Below the pieces are notes generated by a model. That model saw only the letters and a program-made list of their open reading frames with translations, was not told where the DNA came from and did not search any database. The position numbers and the translations under genes were made by a program. From an uncultured Eubacteriales bacterium (lineage in GTDB: Bacteria > Bacillota > Clostridia > Christensenellales > Aristaeellaceae): a stretch of 64,000 nucleotides of DNA. Shown one piece after another: positions 38,460-46,873 of the stretch (position 1 is the first letter of the stretch; each line of letters starts with the position of its first letter). The stretch is taken from NCBI GenBank assembly GCA_902795275.1, contig CADBKQ010000006.1, positions 62,001-126,000 of the forward strand. The letters are read 5' to 3'.

Positions 38460-38749
38460 TTTTCCCCCCGGCTGAACAGGCTCCTGCGCCGTCCCCGCTG
38501 GGCGGAATACACCACGCCGTCGATTTTTCCTTCCACCGCCAGCTGCCCTTCGTCCAGCATCAGCTTCGTCACGTGCAGCCCCTCCCCGGTCAGCGTCACT
38601 TCCCCGTTTTCCGTCATCAGCGACACCTGGTTTTCATCGAATCCCAGCACCTCGTTTACCCCGGTCAGCGACGCCCGCCGCCGGTTGTCCAGCGTCAGCA
38701 GATGGGTCTTTCCCCCATTGGCGCGGTTCTGCGCATTCTCCTTTTCCAT
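38456..38749 (-). CDS. yabP: Sporulation protein YabP
   Basis: 97 residues of the YabP/YqfC family, which localise to the forespore surface and are needed for spore morphogenesis. The beta-rich core HLLTLDNRRRASLTGVNEVLGFDE and VTLTGEGLHVTKLMLDEGQLAVEGKIDGVVY is characteristic. GGGGGAG lies about 8 nt before the ATG. In Bacillus subtilis the gene follows yabO; here it is about 11.7 kb away on the opposite strand. Confidence 0.9.
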   Translation of the reverse strand: MEKENAQNRANGGKTHLLTLDNRRRASLTGVNEVLGFDENQVSLMTENGEVTLTGEGLHVTKLMLDEGQLAVEGKIDGVVYSAQRGRRRSLFSRGEK

Positions 38750-38821
38750 CCTGCTCTCCCCCTTTCAGGAAACAGTATGCCGGTTTGCCCGGCGGTATGA
38801 CAGAAAAACCGACGCCCGTGA

Positions 38822-38850
38822 TTGACGTTTTTCCGTCCAGCGGCTATAAT
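38822..38850 (+). promoter_or_regulatory. Promoter for the cobalamin-regulated import operon
   Basis: -35 TTGACG, 17-nt spacer, perfect -10 TATAAT, ending about 16 nt before the riboswitch. It is divergent from yabP. Confidence 0.8.
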
Positions 38851-38865
38851 AGATGCGACAAATGA

Positions 38866-39055
38866 ATAGCCGGTGTATCTGCGCAGCGATGCGCGGCGCG
38901 CTTCGGAAGGGGCGCGTCATAGGAACACGGATGAAAGTTCCGGGCTATCCCAGTAACCGTGAAGCGGACGAACGCGCGAACAGAAGCCACTGCGAAAGCG
39001 GGAAGGTGCGCAAGTAGGATGAGGCCAAGCCGGGAGACTTGTTTACACCGTGAAT
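38866..39055 (+). promoter_or_regulatory. Cobalamin riboswitch
   Basis: P1 CGGTGTA (38871-38877) pairs with TACACCG (39044-39050). Conserved pieces follow in order: CATAGGAAC, ATGAAAGTTCCGGGCTATCCCAG, AACCGTGA, AGAAGCCACTG, GGAAGGTG and the B12 box GCCGGGAGACTTG. It precedes the btuFCD-like genes, so cobalamin should repress uptake. A G-rich stretch (39065-39160) probably forms the expression platform; I see no clear T-tailed terminator. Confidence 0.93.
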
Positions 39056-39197
39056 CAATCATTCCCCTGGGGGTGGGATATGCTATTGGGCCGGCGGCCA
39101 TGCCGCGGGCCTGGTTAGCGTTCCTCGGGGAGGGGCGCTCTTTCTTTGGGCGCTTCTCCCGCTGATTCATTTGATCAAAAAAGAGGAGGGACAGAAT

Positions 39198-40118
39198 ATG
39201 TCCAAGAAACTCGTTTCCCTGTTCCTGGCGGCGCTGCTGCTGATCAGCTGCCTGCCCGCTCTGGCCGAAAGCGCCGGCGTCACCGTGACGGATATGCACG
39301 GCCGGGAAATCACCCTGACCGAGCCCGCCACCCGGGTCGTCGCCATGCAGCCTTCGGACTGCGAGATCCTGTGCGCCATCGGCTGCGAAGAAGCCCTGGT
39401 GGGCGTGGGCGCGTACTGCGATTACCCCGCTTCCATCATCGGCCTGCCCGTGGTGCAGTCCGGCGCGGAAACCAACGTGGAAGAAATTCTGGCGCTGAAT
39501 CCCCAGGTCGTTTTCATGAACGACATGGCCCAGAGCGAGGAGCAGGTCAAGCAGCTGGAAGAAAACGGCGTGAAGGTCGTTGTCAGCAAGGCTGCTGACA
39601 TTGAGGGCGTATACTACGCCATCCGCATGATCGGGCATCTGATGGGCAAGGACGACAGCGCCGAAGCCATCGTCGCCGATATGCAAGCCACCTTTGACGA
39701 AATCCAGGCCAAGTCCGCTGACGAAGGAAAGACCGTGTACTTCGAGGTATCGCCCCTGCAATGGGGACTGTGGACTGCTGGCAAGGGCACCTTCATGGAC
39801 GAGCTGGCGTCCATTTGCGGCCTGTCCAACGCCTTTGCCGACGTGGACGACTGGGCCTCCGTCAGCGAGGAACAGGTCATCGCCCGCGACCCGGACTATA
39901 TCGTGACCATCAGCATGTACTACGGCGAAGGCCCCACCCCCGTGGAGGAAATCCTGGGCCGGGCCGGCTGGCAGGACATGAAGGCCGTGAAGGACGGGCA
40001 GGTGTTCAACGCCGACTCCAACGCCCTTTCCCGTCCCGGCCCGCGGCTGAAGGATGCGGCCATTGAGCTGTTCAACTTCATCAACGACATCGCGGAGGAA
40101 GAGGTTCCCGCCGCGTAA
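39198..40118 (+). CDS. btuF: Cobalamin ABC importer substrate-binding protein (BtuF-like)
   Basis: 306 residues from ATG 39198 after GAGGAGGG (the longer frame adds nine residues). The signal peptide MSKKLVSLFLAALLLISCLPALAES could be cut after ALA or be a lipobox LISC with Cys18. The class III solute-binding fold is seen in VTVTDMHGREITLTEPATRVVAM (split lobes joined by a long helix) and later LNPQVVFMNDM and RDPDYIVTIS. A cobalamin riboswitch upstream and FecCD/ATPase genes downstream support B12 uptake rather than siderophore. It is the first gene of the import operon. Confidence 0.88.
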   Translation: MSKKLVSLFLAALLLISCLPALAESAGVTVTDMHGREITLTEPATRVVAMQPSDCEILCAIGCEEALVGVGAYCDYPASIIGLPVVQSGAETNVEEILALNPQVVFMNDMAQSEEQVKQLEENGVKVVVSKAADIEGVYYAIRMIGHLMGKDDSAEAIVADMQATFDEIQAKSADEGKTVYFEVSPLQWGLWTAGKGTFMDELASICGLSNAFADVDDWASVSEEQVIARDPDYIVTISMYYGEGPTPVEEILGRAGWQDMKAVKDGQVFNADSNALSRPGPRLKDAAIELFNFINDIAEEEVPAA

Positions 40119-40180
40119 GCGCATCCATTCCGGGGAGCTGAAAACGCTCAGCTCCCCGTTTTCCCGAAAAGAGGACAATT

Positions 40181-41224
40181 ATGAAAGACGCCCGCATCCT
40201 GAAAAGGGAACGGTTCACGCCCCTGACCTACGCGCTGCTGGCGGCGGCGCTGCTGCTGACGATGATCTTCTGCGTGTGCGTGGGCAGCGTGCGCATTTCT
40301 TTTTCGGACACCGTTACCGTCGTCTGGCGCGCGCTGTGGGGAATGCCAGTCCCCCAGGGCACCGCGAAAAACATCATCCTGAACGTGCGCCTGCCCCGGG
40401 TGCTGTGCGTCACGCTGTCGGGGGCGGCGCTGTCCCTGTGCGGCGCTGCCATGCAGGGGCTGCTTCGCAATCCCCTGGCCGATGGCTCCACCATGGGCGT
40501 GTCCTCCGGCGCGGCGCTGGGCGCGGTCATCGCCATGGCGGCGGGATTCACCCTGCCCGGCTCCAATTACGGCGGCGTCATGGTCACGGCCATGGCCTTT
40601 GCCTTTGGGTCGCTGGCGCTGATTCTGTCGCTGGCCTTTGCCCTGGACCGCTCCCTGGCCACCAATAGCATTATCCTCATCGGCGTGATTTTCACCATGT
40701 TCATTTCCAGCATCATCTCGCTGATCATCACCTTTGCCAGCGACCACACCCGTTCCCTGGCGTTCTGGACGCTGGGCTCCTTTTCCGGCGTCAATTACAC
40801 CCAAGCCGGGCTGCTGCTCCTGGCGCTGGCAGTATGCGGCGGCGTGATCATCGGGCACAACCGGGAGCTGAACGCCTTTGCCATCGGGGAGGACAACGCC
40901 CGGCACATCGGCGTGAATGTCAAGCGGGTGAAGCTCGTTATCCTGATTGCCGTGTCCATGCTCATCGGCGTGTGCGTGTCCGTTTCCGGCACGGTCAGCT
41001 TTGTGGGCCTGGTCATGCCCCACATCGCCCGGATGCTGGTAGGCCCCAACCACAAGCGGTTGCTGCCCGCGTCGCTGTTTTCCGGGGCCATTTTCCTGCT
41101 GCTGGCCGACCTGACCGCCCGCACGCTGGTCAGCCCCATTGAATTGTCCATTGGCGTGGTCACGTCGATCGTCGGCGCGGTGGCGTTTGTGATCATCTTC
41201 TACCGCACCAGAAAGGCCGGGTGA
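40181..41224 (+). CDS. btuC: Cobalamin ABC importer permease (BtuC/FecCD family)
   Basis: 347 residues with ten membrane helices typical of type II importers: LPRVLCVTLSGAALSLCGAAMQGLLRNPLADGSTMGVSSGAALGA is the conserved N-terminal region (seen as adjoining pieces), then NRELNAFAIGEDNARHIGVNVKR, the coupling helix, and VSFVGLVMPHIARMLVGPNHKRLLP. GAAAAGAGGA precedes the ATG. It ends at 41224, overlapping the possible GTG start of the ATPase gene. The cobalamin riboswitch gives the substrate; otherwise BtuC and FecCD proteins are alike. Confidence 0.9.
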   Translation: MKDARILKRERFTPLTYALLAAALLLTMIFCVCVGSVRISFSDTVTVVWRALWGMPVPQGTAKNIILNVRLPRVLCVTLSGAALSLCGAAMQGLLRNPLADGSTMGVSSGAALGAVIAMAAGFTLPGSNYGGVMVTAMAFAFGSLALILSLAFALDRSLATNSIILIGVIFTMFISSIISLIITFASDHTRSLAFWTLGSFSGVNYTQAGLLLLALAVCGGVIIGHNRELNAFAIGEDNARHIGVNVKRVKLVILIAVSMLIGVCVSVSGTVSFVGLVMPHIARMLVGPNHKRLLPASLFSGAIFLLLADLTARTLVSPIELSIGVVTSIVGAVAFVIIFYRTRKAG

Positions 41225-41229
41225 GCGCC

Positions 41230-41985
41230 ATGCTGACAGTGAACCGCGTCTCCGTGCGCTACGGCGATTTTGCCGCGGTGAACGACCTGTCCTTCCGCCT
41301 GGAGGAAGGGCAATGGCTGATGCTGGCCGGGCCCAACGGCGCGGGCAAATCCACGATGATCGAAACCATCGCCCAGGGCGTGCCTTACACCGGCGGCATC
41401 CAATGGGAGGGAACCGACATTCGCTCCTTGAAGCCCGCCCAGCTGGCCCGGCGCATCGGCGTTTTATCGCAAAAAAACACCGTGGGCTACGCCTACACGG
41501 TGGAGGAAGTGGTGGGCCTGGGGCGGTACGCCTACAAGTCCGGCTTTTTTTCCGGCAAGGATGACGGCGGAAAAACGCAGGTGGAGCGGGCCTTGGAACT
41601 GACCGGCCTGACCGGCCTGCGCCGCGCCAGCATGCTCACCCTGTCCGGCGGTGAAACCCAGCGGGTGTTTCTGGCCCAGGTGTTCGCCCAGAATCCGCAG
41701 GTGCTGATCCTGGACGAGCCTGCCAACCATCTCGATCTCAAATACCAGCAGCACATTTTTTCGCTGATTCAGGACTGGCTGAAACAGCCGGGGCGCGCCG
41801 TGCTGTCCGTGGTGCACGACCTGAGCCTGGCCCGGCGCTATGGCACCCACGCGGTGCTGATGCACCACGGGAAGAGCGTCTCCCAGGGAAAGATCGGCGA
41901 CGTGCTGACCCCGGACAACCTGGCCCACGTCTACGATATGGACGTGTACGCCTGGATGCGGGACATGCTCTCGCAATGGGAATAA
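41230..41985 (+). CDS. btuD: Cobalamin ABC importer ATPase (BtuD-like)
   Basis: 251 residues from ATG 41230. Walker A is GPNGAGKST, signature LSGGETQRV, Walker B VLILDEPANHLD and H-loop VVHDLSLARRYG. GTG 41221 overlapping the permease stop (GTGA) is an alternative start. Its C terminus is typical of FecE/BtuD. A terminator follows at 41992-42026, so the operon is btuF-btuC-btuD. Confidence 0.88.
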   Translation: MLTVNRVSVRYGDFAAVNDLSFRLEEGQWLMLAGPNGAGKSTMIETIAQGVPYTGGIQWEGTDIRSLKPAQLARRIGVLSQKNTVGYAYTVEEVVGLGRYAYKSGFFSGKDDGGKTQVERALELTGLTGLRRASMLTLSGGETQRVFLAQVFAQNPQVLILDEPANHLDLKYQQHIFSLIQDWLKQPGRAVLSVVHDLSLARRYGTHAVLMHHGKSVSQGKIGDVLTPDNLAHVYDMDVYAWMRDMLSQWE

Positions 41986-41991
41986 AAAATG

Positions 41992-42026
41992 AACCAGGAG
42001 CGGATATTTTTCGCCCCTGGTTTTCT
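41992..42026 (+). terminator. Terminator after the cobalamin import operon
   Basis: AACCAGG (41992-41998) pairs with CCTGGTT (42016-42022), extended by GCG/CGC inside, followed by TTTTC. The A run on the left side suits the convergent gene as well. Confidence 0.75.
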
Positions 42027-42038
42027 GTTGCGCCGCCG

Positions 42039-42296
42039 TCAGCTTCTGGCGACTCTGCGCTGTAACATATTGTAAATCCACAGCAGGATGCACGCGCCGC
42101 CCACCGCCACCAGCAGGCTGTACAGGTTGAAGCCGTCCACGCCGCCCCAGCCCAGCAGCGACGCCGCGAAGCCGCCCACCGCGGAGCCCAGGATACCCAC
42201 CAGGATGTTTCCGGCCCAGCCCCGGCGCTCGCCCATGATCAGCCCGGCAATCCAGCCCGCCACAGCGCCCAGCACCAGCCACAAAAGAATGTTCAT
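42039..42296 (-). CDS. GlsB/YeaQ/YmgE-family stress membrane protein
   Basis: 85 residues with three hydrophobic helices and the Gly-rich pattern WLVLGAVAGWIAGLIMGERRGWAGNILVGILGSAVGG. This transglycosylase-associated family is induced by stress in many bacteria; the exact function is unknown. ATG 42296 is chosen over 42314 because AAGGAGGG lies about 7 nt upstream. Repeats C2 and B3 lie between its start and the next gene to the right. Confidence 0.85.
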   Translation of the reverse strand: MNILLWLVLGAVAGWIAGLIMGERRGWAGNILVGILGSAVGGFAASLLGWGGVDGFNLYSLLVAVGGACILLWIYNMLQRRVARS

Positions 42297-42408
42297 TCGC
42301 TTTCCCTCCTTCACATGATTTGATGACTCCCATCATCCGTTTTATCATATGCCGAAGCGCGGAAAACGAAACTGCTTCTTTTTTCCAGCTGACGAAAGGA
42401 AAAACATT

Positions 42409-42471
42409 TGTGGGGGAAACCACTCTTTGGAGGCCAAAGAGCGGTTTCCCCCACACCCCTTTCCGAGAAAA
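42409..42471. repeat. Palindromic repeat family C, copy 2
   Basis: TGTGGGGGAAACCACTCTTTGG and its complement CCAAAGAGCGGTTTCCCCC, followed by ACACCCCTTTCCGAGAAA. It is the reverse complement of the copy at 22966-23032, with few differences, in a different gene context. Confidence 0.85.
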
Positions 42472-42492
42472 CCATGAGATATAATAAATGCA

Positions 42493-42532
42493 GCTTAGTC
42501 CCTAATCCCTAATGCCTAATCCCTCATCCCTT
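42493..42532. repeat. Telomere-like repeat family B, copy 3 (single arm)
   Basis: Runs of CCCTAAT, GCCTAAT and CCCTCAT units, reaching the stop codon of the leftward ATPase gene (TTA at 42533). No left arm is found; the element upstream is family C copy 2 instead. Possibly a recombined or truncated copy. Confidence 0.75.
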
Positions 42533-43618
42533 TTACCCTTTGCAGTCAATCACCATTTCCGTTTCGCCGTCGAACAGGTACACGCTGTCGTAGGGGATGG
42601 AGAAGGTGATGTCCACGTCGGTTTTGGGGGTGTCGTGGCTGTCCACCTTCAGGATGGCCTGGTCGCTGCCCGCGGTGATATACACGTTGGTGTTGTCGCC
42701 CAGCATTTCGGTCAGTTCCACGCCGCAGGTGATTTCGTAGGCGTTTTCGTGCCTGCCCAGCTTGATGCCCTCGGGCCGGAAGCCGAACACGATTTCCCTG
42801 CCCTCGTACTCCTGGATGGAGGGCAGCTTCTTGCTCAGATCCAGTGGAATATCGCCGAAGTGGATCGTGCCGTTCTTCACGGTGCCCCTGAGGAAATTCA
42901 TGGGCGGCTCGCCGATGAAGCCCGCCACGAACACGTTCTGCGGCTCAAAGTACAGCTGGTACGGCGTGCCCACCTGCTGGATGTAGCCGTCCTTCATCAC
43001 CACGATGCGGTCGGCCAGGGTCATGGCCTCGGTCTGGTCGTGGGTCACGTAGATGGTGGTGGCCCCGGTGCTCTGGTGAATCTGGGCGATTTCATAGCGC
43101 ATGGTCACGCGCTGCTTGGCGTCCAGGTTGGACAGCGGCTCGTCCATCAGGAACACGCCCACCTTGCGGATGATGGCGCGACCGATGGCCACGCGCTGGC
43201 GCTGGCCGCCGGACAGGGCGCGGGGCAGGCGGTCCAGGTAATCCGTCAGGCCCAGGATGCCCGCGATTTTGTTCACCCGCTCCTCGATAATGTCCTCGTC
43301 CACCCCTTGCAGGGTCAGGCCGAAAGCGATGTTGTCATACACCGTCATCTGGGGATAGAGCGCGTAGCTCTGGAACACCATGGCGATTTCCCGTTCCCGG
43401 GGCCCCATCTCGTTGGCCCGCTTGCCGTTGATGAGGAATTCGCCGTTGGAAATATCCTCCAAGCCCGCGATCATGCGCAGGGTGGTGGATTTTCCGCAGC
43501 CGGAGGGGCCGACGAAAACAACAAACTCCCCTTTTTCAATCTCCAGATTGAAATTGTGCACGGCATGAAAGCCGTTGGGGTAGATTTTGTTGATGTTTTT
43601 CAGCGTCAGGTAGGCCAT
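42533..43618 (-). CDS. MsmX/UgpC-type sugar ABC importer ATPase, copy 1
   Basis: 361 residues. Walker A GPSGCGKST, Q-loop VFQSYALYPQ, signature LSGGQRQR, Walker B VFLMDEPLSNLD and H-loop VTHDQTEAM form the nucleotide-binding domain. The C-terminal 120 residues are the TOBE/MOP-type regulatory domain of the MalK family. Such ATPases serve several carbohydrate importers at once. Its promoter region is divergent from the AraC gene (only 94 nt between starts). It lies next to the solute-binding/permease operon but is a separate transcription unit, and a near paralogue is at 46870-47949. Confidence 0.9.
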   Translation of the reverse strand: MAYLTLKNINKIYPNGFHAVHNFNLEIEKGEFVVFVGPSGCGKSTTLRMIAGLEDISNGEFLINGKRANEMGPREREIAMVFQSYALYPQMTVYDNIAFGLTLQGVDEDIIEERVNKIAGILGLTDYLDRLPRALSGGQRQRVAIGRAIIRKVGVFLMDEPLSNLDAKQRVTMRYEIAQIHQSTGATTIYVTHDQTEAMTLADRIVVMKDGYIQQVGTPYQLYFEPQNVFVAGFIGEPPMNFLRGTVKNGTIHFGDIPLDLSKKLPSIQEYEGREIVFGFRPEGIKLGRHENAYEITCGVELTEMLGDNTNVYITAGSDQAILKVDSHDTPKTDVDITFSIPYDSVYLFDGETEMVIDCKG

Positions 43619-43647
43619 GGTATTACCTCCTCAAGTCATTTGGGTCA

Positions 43648-43676
43648 TGGACAAAACGGATATTCTTTGGTATAAT
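43648..43676 (+). promoter_or_regulatory. Promoter for the AraC-type regulator
   Basis: -35 TGGACA, 17-nt spacer, perfect -10 TATAAT, 37 nt before ATG 43713. The divergent ATPase gene starts 30 nt to the left, so one regulator site could control both. Confidence 0.75.
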
Positions 43677-43712
43677 ACCGGTGACAACACTTCGGATAAA
43701 GGGGTGCCGGGC

Positions 43713-44513
43713 ATGAATGAGATCATTTACGCGGGGCGGCATGAGATGATGCTGGCTGTGAAGCGCCACGCCCACGAAAGCTGGGAATTCGTTTACTGCA
43801 CCGAAGGCGCGGGCTCGTTTTCGTTTGACGGCGGCAGCCTGAATTACCGCAAGGGGGACATCGTGGTGATCCCGCCGCTTCTCCCCCACGCCAACGCCAG
43901 CGCCCAGGGCTTTGAAAACATCCACCTGAACATCAGCCTGCCCACCCTGTCGGACATGGCGCCCTCCGTCATCCAGGACGACGGCAACCATTTCCTGCTG
44001 GACGCGTTCCGGGCCTCGCTGTACCATTACCAGTCCTCCAGCCCGGAAAAGGCGATTTTCCTTTCCGCCTACGGCAACCTGATCTGCTGCTACCTGGCCG
44101 CGTACAACAAGGGGAAGCGGCGTTCCCCCGTGGTGGAGGAAATCGAACGGGACATTTTGGAGCACTTCGACGACCCCGCCTACGAGCTGGACGAATACCT
44201 GCGCGCCATGCCCTTCAATTACGATTACCTGCGCAAGCTGTTCCAGAAGGAAATGCTCATCACGCCCCACCAATACCTGAACAACAAGCGCTTGCAGGTG
44301 GCGGCGGAAGCGCTGGTGGGCGCGGAAATGACGGGCGTTTCCGTCACCGACGTGGCGCGGATGTGCGGCTTCCGGGAACCGCTGTACTTTTCCCGGATGT
44401 TCAAGAAAAAGTACGGCGTCGCGCCCAGCTTCTACGTCCATTCCCGCCACGGAACCGACAACGCGCCCATCCTCAATTCCGATCTGATGAAGGTGCTGCC
44501 GGAAGAAAAATGA
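43713..44513 (+). CDS. AraC-family transcriptional regulator
   Basis: 266 residues from ATG 43713 after AAAGGGG (the longer frame would add 32 residues through the promoter). An N-terminal cupin-like sensor (HAHESWEFVYCTEGAGSFSFDGGSLNYRKGDIVVIPP) is followed by two helix-turn-helix motifs: YELDEYLRAMPFNYDYLRKLFQKE and VTDVARMCGFREPLYFSRMFKKKYGVAPS. Divergent from a sugar ABC ATPase and convergent with the GH105 operon, it is a likely activator of the sugar import genes; the ligand is unknown. Confidence 0.88.
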   Translation: MNEIIYAGRHEMMLAVKRHAHESWEFVYCTEGAGSFSFDGGSLNYRKGDIVVIPPLLPHANASAQGFENIHLNISLPTLSDMAPSVIQDDGNHFLLDAFRASLYHYQSSSPEKAIFLSAYGNLICCYLAAYNKGKRRSPVVEEIERDILEHFDDPAYELDEYLRAMPFNYDYLRKLFQKEMLITPHQYLNNKRLQVAAEALVGAEMTGVSVTDVARMCGFREPLYFSRMFKKKYGVAPSFYVHSRHGTDNAPILNSDLMKVLPEEK

Positions 44514-45638
44514 CTATGCCAGCCGCTTGACCTCCGTGTAGCACAGCAGGAAGGGGGCCACGCCCTTGGCGTCGTTCTTCACCACCGGCTCGGAGATGTA
44601 GTAGGCGTAGGAACCGTCCCGGCGGCGGTTGTCCTCGGGGCCGAGGCCCGCCACCAGGCAGATATGATCCAGGCACAGCGCGCCGTCCTGGAAGCTGAGG
44701 CAGGTGTTCACCAGGCCGTCGAAGGTCTTTTTGCCCTTCGCCGCGTATGCTGCGGGCAGGACGCCCAGGCGCGCGCCTTTCAGCATGGCGTAGGCCACCA
44801 TGGCGCTGCCGCTGCTTTCCAGGTAGTTGCCTTCCCGGTTGGCCTGATCCACCACCTGCCAGTACATGCCGGTTTCGGCGTCGGCGAATGTGGAAATGTC
44901 CGCCATCAGCTGACGGAAAATGTCAGCCAGGCCGGTCTTTCCTTCGCTGTCGGGCAGGATCTCCAATAAATCAGCCAGCGCCACGGAGAACCAGCCGATG
45001 GCCCGCAGCCAGAAGTTCCGGCTCAGGCCGGTGCTCTTATCGCACCAGAAGGCCTGGCGGCTAAAGTCGTAGCCGTGGTAATACAGGCCGGTTTTTTCGT
45101 CCCGCATATGCTCCCGGACGGTTTTGATCTGGTTGAAAATGTCGCTGTAATCCCCGGAACCGAAGGCTTTCTCATACAGGGCGGCGAAGGGCATTGCCAT
45201 ATAAATGCCGTCCAGCCATACCTGGTTGGGATAAATCTGCTTGTGCCAGAAGCTGCCCTCCGCTGTGCGGGGCTGGGCGTCCAAGTGCCGCCGCAGGAAA
45301 TCGGCGGCTTTTTTGTATTTCTCCTTGCCCGTTTTTTCGTAGAGAGGGAACAGCACCCGGCCCTCGTTCACGTCGTCCAGGGTGTGGCCCTCCGCTTTGA
45401 AGGTGCGGATGGAGCCGTCGTCGTTCACGAAAGCGTCGATGAAGGATTCCGCAAAATCAAAATACCGCCGATCCCCGGTGATCTCCGTCATGGACAGCAG
45501 CGCCGTCATCATGCAGCCGTCGATATAATTCCAGTTGGCGGGCCTGCCCTGGCGCATCCGCTCCACGTTCCAGGCGGTGCGTTCCGGGGAGGACTGCTCG
45601 ATCAGATGCAGCACATAACGGTCGATCTCCTCATACAT
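44514..45638 (-). CDS. GH105 unsaturated rhamnogalacturonyl hydrolase (YteR/YesR-like)
   Basis: 374 residues, the family length. It hydrolyses unsaturated galacturonyl ends left by pectin lyases, acting on imported oligosaccharides in the cytosol since no signal peptide is seen. An (alpha/alpha)6 barrel, with the catalytic Asp in NQVWLDGIYMAMPF, and a conserved HPESGLWYQVVD-like segment (here DAETGMYWQVVDQANREGNYLESSGSAM). ATG 45638 is preferred over upstream starts in the longer frame because GAGGAG precedes it. It is the last gene of the large leftward operon and overlaps nothing. Terminator not seen. Confidence 0.88.
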   Translation of the reverse strand: MYEEIDRYVLHLIEQSSPERTAWNVERMRQGRPANWNYIDGCMMTALLSMTEITGDRRYFDFAESFIDAFVNDDGSIRTFKAEGHTLDDVNEGRVLFPLYEKTGKEKYKKAADFLRRHLDAQPRTAEGSFWHKQIYPNQVWLDGIYMAMPFAALYEKAFGSGDYSDIFNQIKTVREHMRDEKTGLYYHGYDFSRQAFWCDKSTGLSRNFWLRAIGWFSVALADLLEILPDSEGKTGLADIFRQLMADISTFADAETGMYWQVVDQANREGNYLESSGSAMVAYAMLKGARLGVLPAAYAAKGKKTFDGLVNTCLSFQDGALCLDHICLVAGLGPEDNRRRDGSYAYYISEPVVKNDAKGVAPFLLCYTEVKRLA

Positions 45639-45658
45639 AAGCGGCGGTTTCTCCTCTT

Positions 45659-46300
45659 TCAATGCTTTTTTGCGGCGGTTTTCGCGTCGTTCACCATGCG
45701 TCCGCCCAACCGCTTGAACCCCAGGAACAGCATATCCCAGGCCATGGTAAACGTTCCGAACAAAATGGGCTCCACGCCCAGGGGCAGGCTTTCCTTTGCG
45801 CCGGTGACGCCGATGATCGCGGCGTTGACAGCGTTGTAGGTCGTCACCACGCAGAACACCAGCAGCAGGGCGTACAGTACGTTCAGGGGCAGGAAGATGT
45901 AGTTCTTTTTCGGGAACATCATCCACCGGTCGTTGGCCCCGCTGGGCTTTGCGATAAAGCGGAAAATGTTGTTGGTGATCAGGTCGGTGACGAAGCCCAG
46001 GGCAATACCCGCAATCAGCAGCAGATCCAGCTGGTCATGCACATAAATGCCCAAGCCCCACACCACGAAATAGCACACCACGCCGCCGAACCATGCCTTG
46101 ATCAGCACCGCTTTCAGCCAGTCCGCGATCGTCAGCTTGCCGCCCGCGCGGTACTTTTTCAGTTCTTCCCGGCTCACGGGCGGAGAGTTTTCCGCCGTGG
46201 CGTTCACCAGGTCGTCCACCGCCTTGGTGTTCAGCCTGTAATAATCAGCCGCGGAGCGCTCTTCCTTTTCCGGCCGGGCCGGATGTTTCTTCTTCGCCAT
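45659..46300 (-). CDS. Unassigned membrane protein, 213 aa
   Basis: I do not recognise this protein. The first 65 residues are charged (MAKKKHPARPEKEER, then KKYRAGGKLTIADWLKAVLIKAW). Four hydrophobic segments follow at about 70-95, 95-115, 130-150 and 170-195, separated by a TNNIFRFIAKPSGANDRWMMFPKKNYIFLPLN loop. Length and helix number suit a small integral membrane protein. It starts 6 nt after its neighbour stops (46307) and lies just before the GH105 gene. Position in the importer operon suggests a role with the transporter or its substrates; nothing else is known. Confidence 0.7.
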   Translation of the reverse strand: MAKKKHPARPEKEERSAADYYRLNTKAVDDLVNATAENSPPVSREELKKYRAGGKLTIADWLKAVLIKAWFGGVVCYFVVWGLGIYVHDQLDLLLIAGIALGFVTDLITNNIFRFIAKPSGANDRWMMFPKKNYIFLPLNVLYALLLVFCVVTTYNAVNAAIIGVTGAKESLPLGVEPILFGTFTMAWDMLFLGFKRLGGRMVNDAKTAAKKH

Positions 46301-46306
46301 GGAGCG

Positions 46307-46873
46307 TCAGGCGTCCTCGCTGATGTCGATCTTGCCCATACCGCCGTTGTCCTCCACGTCGATATTGGTGTTGATCTTCTTGATCGCCTTGCCGTACACG
46401 GGCAGCAGCGCCAGCAGAGCCACGCCCACATACAGGATGATCTGGTGCACGATGAGCACGGTAGCGGCGGAGCTGATAAAGGAGTTCGCGCCGGTGGGGT
46501 CGATGCGGTTTTCCTCGCGGGTGATGGCGGCGGTGATGCGCCCGCCGTAGTAAATATCGCAGTAGATCACGATGCCCACCATCAGCAGCATCAATACCAG
46601 CATGGGGATATTCACCTTTTTCCGGTGCGGGAAGGCGTTCAGGAAGCACACCAGCGACAGCATGGAAAACAGCATGGTGGCAAAGCCTGCCAGGCCCATG
46701 CCCTGGCCCTGGATACGGGCGGTGGTGTCGGAGATGTGGGTGAGGTTCAGGGAGTAATACAGGAACGCAATCGCCATGACCACCAGCGGGATCATGTGGG
46801 GCTTGCGCTTCAGGGAAACCAGGCGCTTGCGCCAGAATTCCTTCAGGCCGGACGGATTTTTCGCCATGGTCAT
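46307..46873 (-). CDS. Unassigned membrane protein, 188 aa
   Basis: Not recognised. About four hydrophobic helices follow a basic N terminus (KEFWRKRLVSLKRKPHMIPLVVMAIAFLYYSLNL). A loop with TREENRIDPTGANSF and a C-terminal segment NTNIDVEDNGGMGKIDISEDA that is acidic and cytosolic complete it. The ATG overlaps the stop of the ATPase gene to its right by 4 nt (ATGA), so it is translationally coupled to the MsmX-like ATPase. The second ATG at 46867 has a more normal distance to the AAGGAGG site. Likely an accessory membrane subunit; not testable here. Confidence 0.7.
   Translation of the reverse strand: MTMAKNPSGLKEFWRKRLVSLKRKPHMIPLVVMAIAFLYYSLNLTHISDTTARIQGQGMGLAGFATMLFSMLSLVCFLNAFPHRKKVNIPMLVLMLLMVGIVIYCDIYYGGRITAAITREENRIDPTGANSFISSAATVLIVHQIILYVGVALLALLPVYGKAIKKINTNIDVEDNGGMGKIDISEDA

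Noticed and set aside
42039..42532. An additional small gene between GlsB-type gene and the ATPase
   Set aside because: The stretch is filled by repeats C2 and B3 and has no ribosome binding site with a plausible frame.
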